The translations under genes and the position numbers were made by a program. From Pelagibius sp. CAU 1746 (GTDB lineage Bacteria > Pseudomonadota > Alphaproteobacteria > Kiloniellales > Kiloniellaceae): 64,000 nt of DNA. The notes under the pieces were generated by a model. That model saw nothing but the letters and a program-made list of their open reading frames with translations, was not told the DNA's origin and searched no databases. Shown here one piece after another: positions 1 through 8,902 of this stretch. Numbering within the stretch: position 1 is the stretch's first letter; every line of letters begins with the position of its first letter. The DNA lies in NCBI RefSeq assembly GCF_039839785.1, contig NZ_JBDOQT010000001.1, forward strand, positions 682,001 through 746,000. The letters are read 5' to 3'.

Positions 1-528
1 CACCATCTCGGTCAGCTCCACCCCGGCAATGGTGCCGAGAAGTTTGCGCGGCTGGGCCTGGACGCCGAGCTCGCGCAGGCCGGAGCAGGAATCGTGGTAG
101 GTGACCTTGCCCTCGAAGCGGGAGTCGACCCGGGCCAGGCCGCGCACGTCGGTGAGGAAGGAGACCAGTTCCCAGGTCCGCCCGGCCAGGTCCTCGGCCG
201 CCGCCTGCATCTGCGCATCTTTCTCGAAGAGGCTGGGGTAGTGCTCGCGGATCATGGCCGCGCAGGAGCCCGAGGGCGCCACCACGTAGTCGAAGCCCTC
301 GAAAGCCTTGATGGTCTGCTCCGCGATCGCCCGGGTGTCGGCCCGGTCGCCGGAGTTGTAGGCCGGCTGGCCGCAGCAGGTCTGGGCCTGCGGCACCTCC
401 ACCCTGCAGCCCGCCCGCTCCAGCAGCTTCACCGCCGCAAAACCGACGGAGGGGCGCATCAGGTCCACCAGACAGGTCACGAAAAGTCCGACGCGCGGAT
501 GCCCCTCGGCCAGCGATGCATCAGCCAT
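1..528 (-). CDS. LutA/YkgE-type (Fe-S)-binding oxidoreductase subunit, 3' end cut by window edge
   Basis: The first 176 residues are visible; the C-terminus lies beyond position 1. The protein has the cysteine-rich (CCG) domain layout of the GlcF/HdrB/LutA superfamily: Cys19 (TCLVD), a TCCGQP motif at about 50-55, SGSC at 86-89 and the start of the second repeat with HDSCSG at 145-150. In that family the cysteines bind an iron-sulfur centre and the protein is part of an L-lactate or glycolate oxidising complex. The ATG at 528 is preceded by GGAGGA with good spacing, so the start is well supported. The partners LutB and LutC, if present, would lie off the left edge. Membership in the family is clear; the substrate is inferred. 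Confidence 0.85.
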   Translation of the reverse strand, partial: MADASLAEGHPRVGLFVTCLVDLMRPSVGFAAVKLLERAGCRVEVPQAQTCCGQPAYNSGDRADTRAIAEQTIKAFEGFDYVVAPSGSCAAMIREHYPSLFEKDAQMQAAAEDLAGRTWELVSFLTDVRGLARVDSRFEGKVTYHDSCSGLRELGVQAQPRKLLGTIAGVELTEMV

Positions 529-621
529 GAATGATCCTCCCAAATCCAGCCCTTGGGGCTTTCGGGGATAATGGTATTACCACTTGGGAAAAGCAAGCGG
601 CGGGAGGCTGTTAGAGAGGCG

Positions 622-1341
622 TCACCGCGATGTGGACTGGGGAAACTGGGGCTGCTTGGCTGGATCGGCGACGATCATCGGGCCGGAAATTCCCGGATAG
701 GCCGCAAGGGCCGCCCGCGCCGCAGCTATGTCCTCAAATCGCCGCGGCCCCGCCAAGCTGCCCAGGTATTTGCTGCCGCGGAAGAATTCGAAGTGGCCCA
801 GATAGACGATCTGGCCCGCTTGGACGGAGAAGAGAGAATTCTGCCCATAGACCAACTTCGCCTGAGGATCGATGTATTCCAGGGGGTCAATGTAGGAGTC
901 CTTGTCCCAAGTCAGCCCCCACTTGTTCCGATAGCGCTGTTGCTGCGCGACATACAGGGTCTTGAACTGGCCCGTTCCGGCCGCGACCAGGGCATAGGTG
1001 CCCGGATCTATTTGCTGCACCCGGGCTGGCGGATAGGGATCGCCGCGATGCAGCCGGACGGAATCGCGGATCAGGCTGGCAAAGCCCTTGCCGCCCGGCA
1101 CCAGACGCAGGGTCTCGGGGTCGAACTCCTGCCAGTGGAGAGTCAGGCTCCTGTCCGGGTCACGGAAGTCTTCCGCCCAGACGATGCCGCCACCGAGAAG
1201 GACGATCGCCTTGTCGCTGGCGGCGTCGAAGTGGCTGGTGCGGTCGAGCATCGCCGGGGCACCGCAGGCCGCGGCGCCCAAAAGCAGAGCGACAGCCAGA
1301 GCTCCCTTCAACAGATTCGCGCGTGCCAACGGTTTCACCAT
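622..1341 (-). CDS. putative lipoprotein, paralogue of the next upstream gene
   Basis: This is a 239-residue protein with an N-terminal hydrophobic segment ending in a lipobox (LGAAAC at about residues 18-23), so it is probably an envelope lipoprotein. After the lipobox come a FDAASDKAIVLLG motif, a central G-x-Y-A-L-V element, and SVQAGQIVYLGHFEF in the C-terminal third. The same motifs occur in the gene transcribed just before it (1335-2033), so the two are tandem paralogues. Their coding regions overlap by 7 bases (ATGGTGA), which indicates translational coupling. The start was placed at the ATG at 1341, ahead of the signal sequence and preceded by an AGGTG element; an in-frame extension upstream lacks signal-peptide character. 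No family name was recognised. Confidence 0.75.
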   Translation of the reverse strand: MVKPLARANLLKGALAVALLLGAAACGAPAMLDRTSHFDAASDKAIVLLGGGIVWAEDFRDPDRSLTLHWQEFDPETLRLVPGGKGFASLIRDSVRLHRGDPYPPARVQQIDPGTYALVAAGTGQFKTLYVAQQQRYRNKWGLTWDKDSYIDPLEYIDPQAKLVYGQNSLFSVQAGQIVYLGHFEFFRGSKYLGSLAGPRRFEDIAAARAALAAYPGISGPMIVADPAKQPQFPQSTSR

Positions 1342-2033
1342 CGCCGCACCTCTTGCGGGGGCTTGGCGGGATCGAAGGTCCTCATCACCCCGGAAATTTT
1401 CGGATAGGCCGACAGCGCCTGACGGGCTGCGGCTTCGTCCTGGAAGTAGTTGATCCCCCGGAGGCTGTCGATGTAGTCCCACTTCACGAACTCGAAGTGC
1501 CCGACGTAGAGGACTTCGCCCGCCGCGACGGAAAAGAGGTGATTGTTGCGGCTTACCTCGGCGGAAGGATCGATGTGCAGCCGCGGGTCGACGGTGAAGT
1601 GCCAGGACTGGCCCCTGCCTTTGTCATCCTTCAGCCCGTCCTTGGAACGAACAAAAGTGCTCATCAGGTGGGGAAACCCGGCCCCGATGAGCGCATAGTC
1701 TCCGGGCCGGACCTGCAGGACGGAGACCGTCGGCTTGAGATAGGCCGGTTCATCCGAGAAGGCGCTGGCCACGATGGAGGTCTCGAAGGTTGCGCCATCG
1801 GGAACCAGGCGCTTGGTGACGGGATCGTATTCCACCCAGAAGGTCGAGAAGCTCCTGCCGGCCCTGATCTCCTCCTGCTGCTCGCGCGTCACATTGGTTC
1901 CCAGGATGACGATTGCCGTATCGCTCGTCGCATCGAAGGTCAGCGAGCGGGAGGCATCGGAGTTGCCGCTGCACCCCGACGCCACGGCACCGATCATCGC
2001 CAAGGCCGCAAACCCGTGCCAAAAAGACTCCAT
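1335..2033 (-). CDS. putative lipoprotein, first of a tandem paralogous pair
   Basis: This 232-residue protein starts with a short hydrophobic leader and a lipobox (VASGC at about 17-21). Its body resembles the product of 622-1341: FDATSDTAIVILG near the N-terminus, RPGDYALIGAG in the middle, and FSVAAGEVLYVGHFEF followed by AYPKISGVM near the end. The ATG at 2033 was chosen because it places the leader at the very N-terminus; an upstream ATG at 2063 would add ten residues before the leader. The gene overlaps the following paralogue by 7 bases. Function is unknown. The repeated small beta-rich motifs suggest a single folded domain exposed in the periplasm or at the outer membrane, which is inference. 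Confidence 0.72.
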   Translation of the reverse strand: MESFWHGFAALAMIGAVASGCSGNSDASRSLTFDATSDTAIVILGTNVTREQQEEIRAGRSFSTFWVEYDPVTKRLVPDGATFETSIVASAFSDEPAYLKPTVSVLQVRPGDYALIGAGFPHLMSTFVRSKDGLKDDKGRGQSWHFTVDPRLHIDPSAEVSRNNHLFSVAAGEVLYVGHFEFVKWDYIDSLRGINYFQDEAAARQALSAYPKISGVMRTFDPAKPPQEVRRW

Positions 2034-2195
2034 TCCCAATCCCCGTCCGAACCTGACAACCATCGTTTCGCGCCGCGGGCGGTCGCGGCCTTGGCGCGCG
2101 CAATACGCTCTTTTTAGCGGCCCGCTCGCCCCTTTGGCTAGGCGCGATGCGCGCGTCTCGTTCAAGAAGACAGGTGAATTCGCGCGAGAGGCGCG

Positions 2196-3437
2196 TCAGC
2201 TCGCGGTCTTGCGGCGCTCGGCAACGGCCTTGGGCAGGAAGAGGTAGTAGGTGCCGCGCTGCTTCATGCGCCCGGCCTGCTCCAGTGCCGGCTCGCCGGA
2301 GCCCCAGAAGAAGTCGCCGCGCACCGCGCCCTTGATGGCGCTGCCGACATCCTGGGCGACCATGAGGCGGCGCAGCGGCCGGTCCGAAGCCGGCCAGGTG
2401 GTGTCGAGGTAGAGCGGCACGCCCAGCGGCAGCAGGGAAGAGTCCACCGCCAGGCTGCGGCCCGGCGTCAGGGGTACGCCCTGGGCGCCGATGGGGCCTT
2501 CGCCGGTGATCTCGCGGAAGAAGATGTAACGGGCGTTGCGCTGCATCACCTCCTTGGCCTTTTCCGGGTTGGCGCGCAGCCAGTCGCGGATCTTCTGCAT
2601 GGAGGCGCTCTTGCGGTCGATGGCGCCCTCGTCGATCAGGGCCCGGCCGATGGCGTAGAAGGCGTGGCCGTTGGAGCCGGCGAAGCCGACCCGCGTGACC
2701 CGGCCGTCGGGGAAGACCACGCGGCCCGACCCCTGGACGTGCAGGAAGAAGGCGTCCACCGGGTCGGCCGCCCAGACCAGCTCCAGCCCGCGCCCGGCGA
2801 GCGCCCCGGCATCGATCTCCTTGCGGGTCATGTAGGGCACCAGGCGGCCGTCCCGGACCCGGCCGACCAGCCTCTCGCCGCGCAGATCGGCGCGGAAAAG
2901 CGCGAGGTCGACGGTCACCAGATCGTCGGGCACCCGGTAGAGCGGCGTCGCGCCGGGGGCGTCGGGGCCGGCGGCGGCTTTCAATTCGGCTTCGTAATAA
3001 CCGGTGAAGAGGCCCTCGCGCTTGCCTGCGTTGGAAACGGCGAAGGGCTGGAAATGCCGTTCCAGGATCTGACGCAGCGCCGCATCCAGCACTTTGGGAT
3101 CGTCGCCCGCCGGGATCTGCCGCAGAGCCGCGCAGGGGCCGCGCCAGTCGGCGACAGTGCCGGCCAGGGCATCTGGTCCTACCGCCCGGCCGTCGGGCTG
3201 CGCCAGCAAGCGCCCGCAGGAACGGGTCAGCGCCGGCAGGGCGGCGGCCACCTCGTCCGCCTCCCAGCCGGGCAGGGCCGCGAAGCCCACCGGCTCCAAA
3301 AGCAGGGTGGGTTCCGCCGGCGGCAGTTCAACCTCGGCTTTCGGCGGTTCGGCGGGCTTTTCCGGCGGCGCCTCGCGTTCGCAGGCGGCCAGCAGCCCCG
3401 CCAACAGCAAGGCGCCGGCCAGCGGCGCGGCTTTCAT
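2196..3437 (-). CDS. mltA: membrane-bound lytic murein transglycosylase A
   Basis: MltA cleaves the glycan strand of peptidoglycan to form 1,6-anhydromuramic acid ends. The 413-residue protein begins with a lipoprotein signal (LAGLLAAC) and a proline/glutamate-rich linker. It then shows the MltA domain (VSNAGKREGLFTGYYE in the first part) and a C-terminal 3D domain with LAVDSSLLPLG and VAQDVGSAIKG, containing the aspartates used in catalysis. The start at 3437 was chosen to put the lipoprotein signal at the N-terminus; an ATG at 3458 is the alternative. The gene lies 31 bases after the Tim44-domain gene on the same strand, a pairing seen near the origin in many alphaproteobacteria. Confidence 0.93.
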   Translation of the reverse strand: MKAAPLAGALLLAGLLAACEREAPPEKPAEPPKAEVELPPAEPTLLLEPVGFAALPGWEADEVAAALPALTRSCGRLLAQPDGRAVGPDALAGTVADWRGPCAALRQIPAGDDPKVLDAALRQILERHFQPFAVSNAGKREGLFTGYYEAELKAAAGPDAPGATPLYRVPDDLVTVDLALFRADLRGERLVGRVRDGRLVPYMTRKEIDAGALAGRGLELVWAADPVDAFFLHVQGSGRVVFPDGRVTRVGFAGSNGHAFYAIGRALIDEGAIDRKSASMQKIRDWLRANPEKAKEVMQRNARYIFFREITGEGPIGAQGVPLTPGRSLAVDSSLLPLGVPLYLDTTWPASDRPLRRLMVAQDVGSAIKGAVRGDFFWGSGEPALEQAGRMKQRGTYYLFLPKAVAERRKTAS

Positions 3438-3468
3438 TCCGGTCCCGATGCGGCCCATCGGGCGGGGC

Positions 3469-4209
3469 TCAGTTGGGGCTGCGGCTGGCAACCAGCGCCC
3501 AGTTGGGGTCGCGGCTGCGGGTGTTGCGGGCGAAGGTCCAGATGTCGGTGACCTTGGCGACATGGTTGGGATCGCCGTCGACGATGCGGCCCTCGGCGTC
3601 GCGGGTCACGTTGACCTGCTCGGAGACGAACTTCACGGTCACGAAAGCCGTCTTCTGCTGCATCTCGGCCTCGATGATCTCGGCCGAGGTGATGCCGATC
3701 AGCGTCGTTTCCAGGGTTTCCTTGTTCTCCTCGCGCTCCTTGATGGCGCCGGCGAAGTCGTCGTAGACCTCGTTGGCCAGCAGCGGGCGCAGGGTCTTCA
3801 CGTCGCCCTGGGCGAAGGCGCCGATGATCATCTCGAAGGCGGCGCGCGCGCCGGAAACGAACTGGCGCGGATCGAAATCGCGGTCGGCGAGCCTGATCTG
3901 GGTGATGCCGGCGGCCAGGGGGGTGTCGGCGATCTCCTCCTCGGGCGCCTCGGCTTCCTCGCGCGCGGCCTCGAAGACCTCGTCCTCGGCCAGGGGCCGC
4001 CCGGTCCCGCGGTCACCGGCCCGGTCGGGAAGCTGGACCACCTTGTCGTCGCCGCTCTCGCCCTTACGATCCTCGGCCTGGGTGAAAGGATCAAAGTCCG
4101 GTCGTTTCTCGTGACCGGTCCGCTTACCCAACACCGAACGGAGCTTGAGGATAAAAAAGGCTGCGACTGCAGCGAGAATGACTATTTCTATGAAAGTGCC
4201 GTCGCTCAT
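3469..4209 (-). CDS. Tim44/TimA-domain inner-membrane protein
   Basis: The protein has 246 residues: one N-terminal transmembrane helix at about 5-22, a charged linker rich in acidic residues, and a C-terminal Tim44-like (NTF2-fold) domain from about residue 110 (RQFVSGARAAFEMIIGAFAQGD, then TTLIGITSAEIIEAEM and VTDIWTFARNTRSRDPNWALVA). Bacterial homologues are called TimA and resemble the mitochondrial import motor subunit; the bacterial role is not settled. The ATG at 4209 starts directly with the membrane helix. A 121-bp divergent intergenic region separates it from fxsA. It appears to be co-transcribed with mltA. Confidence 0.88.
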   Translation of the reverse strand: MSDGTFIEIVILAAVAAFFILKLRSVLGKRTGHEKRPDFDPFTQAEDRKGESGDDKVVQLPDRAGDRGTGRPLAEDEVFEAAREEAEAPEEEIADTPLAAGITQIRLADRDFDPRQFVSGARAAFEMIIGAFAQGDVKTLRPLLANEVYDDFAGAIKEREENKETLETTLIGITSAEIIEAEMQQKTAFVTVKFVSEQVNVTRDAEGRIVDGDPNHVAKVTDIWTFARNTRSRDPNWALVASRSPN

Positions 4210-4330
4210 CCGTTCACAATCGTTGAGGCGCGCCCATAAAGGCAACCCGGGGCGGGCACGGCCGCGGTCCGGCTGGCATTGCCGCCGGGTGATGCGCATT
4301 ATGTAGGTAATTGGTAGGGAAAGAGCAAGT

Positions 4331-4909
4331 ATGGCCCTCATTCTCCTGGCCCTCTTTATAGGCCTGCCGCTGCTGGAAGTCGCGGTCTTCATCCAGGTCG
4401 GCGAGGCGATCGGCGTCTGGCCGACCATCGCCGCCACCGTCGCCACGGCCCTGGCCGGGTCCCTGCTGCTGCGCACCCAGGGCCTGGCCGCGCTGACGCG
4501 CGCCCGCGCCCAGATGGACCAGGGCCAGCTGCCGGCCCGCGAGATGTTCGAAGGGGTCTGCCTGGTGCTGGCCGGCGCGCTGCTGCTGGTGCCGGGCTTC
4601 GTCACCGATGCGATCGGTCTGCTTTTGTTCGTCCCGCCGGCACGCGAACTGCTGCGCCTGATGATCGCCCGCCATATCGCCGCCAAGGCCGCGCGCGGCG
4701 AAGCCCGGGTCTTCGTCGACGGGGTCGAGGTCCGGCCCGATGGTCCGGGGAGGGACGATTCGCGAGGCGGCGGCCCCCGGCAGGGCCCCCGTCAGGGCCC
4801 TGGACGCGGTCCGGTGATCGACGGCGACTACGAAGACCTTTCCTCGGACGGCGGCAAGGACGGCGAAGACGGCCGGAACGCCTCGGACCTGAGGAGGCTT
4901 GGCCGGTGA
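4331..4909 (+). CDS. fxsA: FxsA family membrane protein
   Basis: This 192-residue protein matches FxsA: a first hydrophobic segment with LPLLEVAVFIQVG, a second segment (WPTIAATVATALAGSLLL), a short amphipathic stretch, and a third with the hallmark AGALLLVPGFVTDAIGLLL (about 76-95). FxsA is a small inner-membrane protein named for suppressing F exclusion of phage T7; its cellular role is poorly defined. The C-terminal 60 residues are glycine/arginine/aspartate-rich and probably disordered. A GGGAAAG element precedes the ATG. The stop overlaps the GTG start of the next gene (GTGA). Confidence 0.92.
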   Translation: MALILLALFIGLPLLEVAVFIQVGEAIGVWPTIAATVATALAGSLLLRTQGLAALTRARAQMDQGQLPAREMFEGVCLVLAGALLLVPGFVTDAIGLLLFVPPARELLRLMIARHIAAKAARGEARVFVDGVEVRPDGPGRDDSRGGGPRQGPRQGPGRGPVIDGDYEDLSSDGGKDGEDGRNASDLRRLGR

Positions 4910-5451
4910 TCCTGGTGCGCCATGGGCAGTCCCACTTCAACGTTCATTTCGCCAAGACCCGCATCGACCCGGGGATCGTCGACCCGCGCCTGACCGAGGA
5001 GGGCGAGCGCCAGGCCCGGGCGGCCGGCGAAAGCCTGGCCAACTGCGGCGTCCGGCGCATCGTCGCCAGCCCCTATTGGCGCACCCTGCACACCGCCGAG
5101 ATCATCGCCGAGGCCCTGGGCCTGCCGGTCAGCATCGATCCCCGGGTGCGCGAGCGCTATTCCTTCTCCTGCGACGTGGGCAGCCACCGCGCGGAACTGG
5201 CCCGCCGCTGGCCGCGGTTCAGCTTCGGCGACCTGCCGGAACGCTGGTGGCCGGAAGACGAGGAGAGCGAAACCGCCCTGGCCGAGCGTTGCCGCGGCTT
5301 TCGAGACAGCCACTTGGCGGAGAACGCCTGGGACGGACTGCTGGTGGTGAGCCACTGGGGCTTCATCCGCGGTCTGACCGGCGAAGCGGTGGGCAATGGC
5401 GTCGCCCTGCGTTTCGATCCGGTCGGCGGAGCGGCCGCCCCGGCCTTCTGA
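4906..5451 (+). CDS. histidine phosphatase family protein
   Basis: This is a 181-residue phosphoglycerate-mutase-like protein. The catalytic RHG motif is at residues 5-7 (VRHGQS), with a second arginine in SPYWRT, a glutamate in RVRERYSF and a late catalytic histidine in VVSHWGF. The GTG start overlaps the fxsA stop by four bases, so translation is probably coupled, and GAGGAGG upstream inside fxsA can serve as ribosome-binding site. The substrate cannot be deduced: the superfamily includes phosphatases for sugars, proteins and nucleotides. Confidence 0.85.
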   Translation: MILVRHGQSHFNVHFAKTRIDPGIVDPRLTEEGERQARAAGESLANCGVRRIVASPYWRTLHTAEIIAEALGLPVSIDPRVRERYSFSCDVGSHRAELARRWPRFSFGDLPERWWPEDEESETALAERCRGFRDSHLAENAWDGLLVVSHWGFIRGLTGEAVGNGVALRFDPVGGAAAPAF

Positions 5452-5546
5452 GGCCGCGGCAAGGCGCGCCCGGCGGCTGCCGCGCCCCGTTGTTTCCCTG
5501 GGCGATCCGTGATAGCCAAGCCGCCTCGCGATCAAAGGAGCCGGAT

Positions 5547-6044
5547 ATGGCCGAAGAAGCCGCTCAGCCGCAGCTGACCATCAACACCCAGTACGTGAAG
5601 GACCACTCCTTCGAGAACCCCAATGCGCCGGGCATCTACGGCAGCATGCGATCCGGCAAGCCCGACATCAACGTCAGCGTCGACGTGACTCCGACGCAGC
5701 TTCAGGATCAGGTCTACGAAGTCGTGCTGTCGCTGCGCGCCGAGGCCAAGATCGGCGATACCGCGGCCTTTCTGGTGGAGCTCGACTACGCCGCGGTGGT
5801 GAGCCTGGGCGCCGACCTGACCGAGCAGCTGCGCGAACACCTGATCATGATCGAGGTGCCGCGTCACCTCTTCCCCTTCGCCCGCGCCATCCTGGCCGAC
5901 GACACCCGCGACGGCGGCTTCCCGCCGCTGATGATGGGGCCGATAGACTTCGCCCAGCTCTACATGAGCCGCAAGCCGGCGGAGGCCGCCGCCGAGAAGG
6001 GCGGCGAAGAAACCCCCGCGAACGGAGCCAACGGACAGGGTTGA
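5547..6044 (+). CDS. secB: protein-export chaperone SecB
   Basis: SecB keeps preproteins unfolded and delivers them to SecA. The 165-residue protein contains the family core: QYVKDHSFENP near the N-terminus, VSVDVTP, the YEVVLSLRAEA strand, and FPFARAILADDTRDGGFPPLMMGPIDF towards the end. A short alanine/glutamate-rich tail follows, as in other alphaproteobacterial SecB proteins. The ATG at 5547 has AAAGGAG at ideal spacing. In alphaproteobacteria secB typically sits near dnaQ and fxsA beside the origin, as here. Confidence 0.97.
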   Translation: MAEEAAQPQLTINTQYVKDHSFENPNAPGIYGSMRSGKPDINVSVDVTPTQLQDQVYEVVLSLRAEAKIGDTAAFLVELDYAAVVSLGADLTEQLREHLIMIEVPRHLFPFARAILADDTRDGGFPPLMMGPIDFAQLYMSRKPAEAAAEKGGEETPANGANGQG

Positions 6045-6083
6045 GGACGGGGCTGGAGACGGGGCTGAGTTCCCGCACGGCGA

Positions 6084-6755
6084 TCAGGCGCGCCAGAGCG
6101 GGTCGCTCAGTTTTTCCAGCATGGCTTCGTGCGCGGCCTTTTCCCCAGGGCTGGCCGCGTGGGGCCGCGGCGGCCGTACCTCGCGATTGACGGGGGCGGC
6201 GGCGCGGACCGTCTTGCGCTGGCTTTCCAGCACCAGGCCCGGCTGACGGCCGCCGCGCAGTTCCAGGTAGACCTCCGCCAGCAGCTCGCAGTCCAGCAGC
6301 GCGCCGTGAAAGGTGCGCGCCGAATTGTCGATCTCGAAGCGCCGGCAGAGCGCATCGAGATTTACCTGGGCACCGGGAAAACGCTCCCGCGCCAGGGCGA
6401 CGGTGTCGATGGCGCGCTCCATGGAAAGCCGCTCGTGGCCCGCGTCCCGCAGTTCGGCATTGAGGAACTTCATGTCGAAGCTGGCGTTGTGGATGACCAG
6501 CTTGGCGTCGCCGATGAAGTCGAGGAAGCTCTGGGCAACCTCCGAGAAGACCGGCTTGTCCTTCAGGAAGTCCTCGCTGAGGCCGTGAATGCGCTCGGCC
6601 TCTTCCGGCATGTCGCGTTCCGGGTTGATGTACTCGCGATAGGTCCGCCCGGTCGGAATGTGGTGCAGCAATTCCAGCCCCGCGATCTCGACAATGCGGT
6701 GGCCGGCCGCCGGGTCCAGGCCGGTGGTTTCGGTGTCGAGAACGATTTCACGCAT
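6084..6755 (-). CDS. dnaQ: DNA polymerase III epsilon subunit (3'-5' proofreading exonuclease)
   Basis: The 223-residue protein has the DEDDh exonuclease motifs: ExoI with DTETTG at 7-12, ExoII in [11 protein letters not shown], and ExoIII with [10 protein letters not shown]. It proofreads for the replicative polymerase by binding the alpha subunit through its C-terminal part. The start ATG at 6755 overlaps the 3' end of coaE by 8 bases. It is the last gene of the ppsR-maf-aroE-coaE-dnaQ block running away from the putative origin. Confidence 0.96.
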   Translation of the reverse strand: MREIVLDTETTGLDPAAGHRIVEIAGLELLHHIPTGRTYREYINPERDMPEEAERIHGLSEDFLKDKPVFSEVAQSFLDFIGDAKLVIHNASFDMKFLNAELRDAGHERLSMERAIDTVALARERFPGAQVNLDALCRRFEIDNSARTFHGALLDCELLAEVYLELRGGRQPGLVLESQRKTVRAAAPVNREVRPPRPHAASPGEKAAHEAMLEKLSDPLWRA

Positions 6756-7392
6756 GACGTTTTCCCGGACGGTTTCCCGATTTGCGCCGGCGGCGGCGCC
6801 GGGCTTCTTCCCGCAGCAGTGTGACGATGGCCGTGAGCTGGCGCAAGCTGTGGCCCTTGGTCAGGCCCGTCTGCACCACGAAATCGGCGCGCCGGCGCTT
6901 TTCCGCGTCCGGCATCTGTCGCTCGAGCACGGCCTGCAGCTTCGCCTCGGTCATGCCCGGGCGGGCGAGCACCCGGGCGCGCTGAACCGCCGGCGGGGCC
7001 GAGACCACGATAACCGCGTCGCAGAGGGCATCGCCGCCGGTCTCGAACAGCAAAGGGATGTCGAGCACCGCCAGCGGCCGGTGCTGGCGGGCCTGCCTGG
7101 CGAGGAAGGCCTGCGCCTCGGCGCGGACGAGGGGGTGGAGAATGCCTTCCAGCCGGCTCAAGGCGGCGGGATCGCCCAGGACCTTCGCCGCCAGGCGGCC
7201 GCGGTCGATGGCGCCGTCCTTGTCGACACCGGGAAAGGCGGCCGCCACGGTGTCCACCGCCGCGCCGCCACGCGCCATCAGCCGGTGAACGGCCGCATCG
7301 GCCTCGTGAACCGGCAGGCCGAGGCGCCGCAGCATGGTGGCGGCGGTCGTCTTGCCCATACCGATGGACCCCGTCAGCCCGACGACCAGCAT
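6748..7392 (-). CDS. coaE: dephospho-CoA kinase
   Basis: CoaE phosphorylates dephospho-CoA in the last step of coenzyme A synthesis. The 214-residue protein starts with a P-loop ([12 protein letters not shown] at 5-16), followed by the family motif HEADAAVH and, centrally, [11 protein letters not shown]. The C-terminus is arginine-rich. Two downstream candidates make the start unambiguous: ATG at 7392 lies 17 bases after the aroE stop. It overlaps dnaQ by 8 bases. Confidence 0.96.
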   Translation of the reverse strand: MLVVGLTGSIGMGKTTAATMLRRLGLPVHEADAAVHRLMARGGAAVDTVAAAFPGVDKDGAIDRGRLAAKVLGDPAALSRLEGILHPLVRAEAQAFLARQARQHRPLAVLDIPLLFETGGDALCDAVIVVSAPPAVQRARVLARPGMTEAKLQAVLERQMPDAEKRRRADFVVQTGLTKGHSLRQLTAIVTLLREEARRRRRRKSGNRPGKRHA

Positions 7393-7409
7393 GGCGCCCG
7401 GCCCGGCCA

Positions 7410-8264
7410 CTAGTCCCCCCCCAGCACGTAGCTGCGCAGCTCCGGCGTTACCCGGGGATCGGGACCGAACCAGGCGGCGAAGCAGGGCCGGCCCTGGTGC
7501 AGCAGCATCCCGAGGCCGTCGACGGCCGTACAGCCCTTGGCGCGTGCGGCCGCCAGTAACGGCGTCTCCAGCGGACTGTAGACCAGATCGGAAACCACGG
7601 CCGCGGAGTCCAGGCCGTCGAGGGACAGTTCGAGCGCCGGCTGACCGCTCATTCCCAGGCTGGTGGAATTGACCAGCAGGCCGGCGCCGGCCAGCGCTGC
7701 ACCGCGATCCTCCCAGGGGACGACCCTTGCCGAACTGCCGAGATCTTCCGCCAGGCGCTCGGCGCGCGCGCGGTTGCGGTTGCACAGGCGCAGTTCGGGC
7801 AGGCCGGCGTCGAGCAGGCCCACGGCCACGGCGCGCGCGCCGCCGCCGGCGCCCAACAGCACCGCCGGGGCCCGGCTGGCGTCGAAGCCGGGCGAGCCCG
7901 CCTTGAGGTTCTCCATGAATCCGAAGGCATCGGTATTGGCGCCGCGTATCTTCTCGCCGTCGAAGGTCAGCAGGTTGGCCGCGCCGATGCGCCGGGCGGT
8001 GTCGTCCACCTCGTCGCAAAGCGCCAGCACCGTCTGCTTGTGCGGTATGGTGACGTTCACGCCGCGCAGGCCGGCGGCGGCCAGGCCGCGCACCGCGGCC
8101 TCCACCCTGTCGGGCTGCACCGGCAGGGGCACGTAGGCGCCGTCGATGCCGTGCTCGGCCAGCCAGTAGCCGTGCAGCCGCGGCGAGCGCGAGTGCGAAA
8201 CCGGCCAGCCGATGAGCCCCGCGACCTTCGCTTTGCCGGAGAGGGGGAGAAGCGAGACGGTCAT
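7410..8264 (-). CDS. aroE: shikimate dehydrogenase (NADP+)
   Basis: AroE reduces 3-dehydroshikimate to shikimate in aromatic amino-acid synthesis. The 284-residue protein shows the substrate-binding SHSRSPRLHGYWL motif (residues 23-35), NVTIPHKQ with the catalytic lysine, an N-R-GANTDAFGF segment, the GAGGGARAV dinucleotide-binding motif, and the NRNRARAE NADP-specificity loop. The ATG at 8264 overlaps the maf stop by four bases (ATGA), which argues for coupled translation. Confidence 0.96.
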   Translation of the reverse strand: MTVSLLPLSGKAKVAGLIGWPVSHSRSPRLHGYWLAEHGIDGAYVPLPVQPDRVEAAVRGLAAAGLRGVNVTIPHKQTVLALCDEVDDTARRIGAANLLTFDGEKIRGANTDAFGFMENLKAGSPGFDASRAPAVLLGAGGGARAVAVGLLDAGLPELRLCNRNRARAERLAEDLGSSARVVPWEDRGAALAGAGLLVNSTSLGMSGQPALELSLDGLDSAAVVSDLVYSPLETPLLAAARAKGCTAVDGLGMLLHQGRPCFAAWFGPDPRVTPELRSYVLGGD

Positions 8265-8902
8265 GTCGGCAGGGCCTTGTTCAATCGGAGGAAGTCGAGC
8301 AGCGCTAGCAGCGGCAGGCCCAGCACGGTGAAGAAGTCGCCCTCGACCACGTCGAAGAGCTGCGCCCCCAGGCCCTCGAGCCGATAAGCGCCGACGCAGG
8401 CAGTGACCGTGGGGCCGGAAGCTGTCAGGTAGGCCTCGATAAAAGCGTCGCTGAGCTTGCGCATGGTCAGGTGGGCAGCGGCGTTGTGGTGCCACATGCG
8501 GGTCCCGTCGCGCACCACGCAGACGGCGGTCCAGAGGCTATGGGTCTTGCCGCTGAGCGCCCGGAGTTGAGCGGCGGCGTGGTCGCGGTCGGGCGGCTTG
8601 TCGAACCAGACATCGTTGCAGGAGAGCATCTGGTCGGCGCCGATGACCAAGGCGCCGGGATGCTTCGCCGCCACGCGCCGCGCCTTCAACTCGGCCAGGG
8701 TTTCGGCCACCTGGGCCGGCGTCGCGCCCTCGGCCCTGAGGGAGGCCTTCACGCCGTCCTCGTCCACCGCGGCGGCCTGGAGATGCACGTCCAGCCCGGC
8801 GGATTGCAGCATCTGCGCGCGCGCCGCGCTGGCCGAGGCCAGCACCAGCGGCGGCGGTGCGGCGGCCATAAGAGTGGCCGGACCTTCCGCACCTCCCGCC
8901 AT
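8261..8902 (-). CDS. maf: Maf-like nucleotide pyrophosphatase
   Basis: The 213-residue protein matches Maf/YceF: a LASASAARAQML motif, QAAAVDEDGVK, the GADQML segment, and SGKTHSLWTAV. Maf proteins hydrolyse non-canonical or modified nucleotides and have been linked to septum inhibition. ATG at 8902 overlaps the ppsR stop by one base (TGATG). An ATG 11 codons downstream at 8869 (MAAAPPP) would match the usual family N-terminus more closely and is a reasonable alternative. Confidence 0.9.
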   Translation of the reverse strand: MAGGAEGPATLMAAAPPPLVLASASAARAQMLQSAGLDVHLQAAAVDEDGVKASLRAEGATPAQVAETLAELKARRVAAKHPGALVIGADQMLSCNDVWFDKPPDRDHAAAQLRALSGKTHSLWTAVCVVRDGTRMWHHNAAAHLTMRKLSDAFIEAYLTASGPTVTACVGAYRLEGLGAQLFDVVEGDFFTVLGLPLLALLDFLRLNKALPT

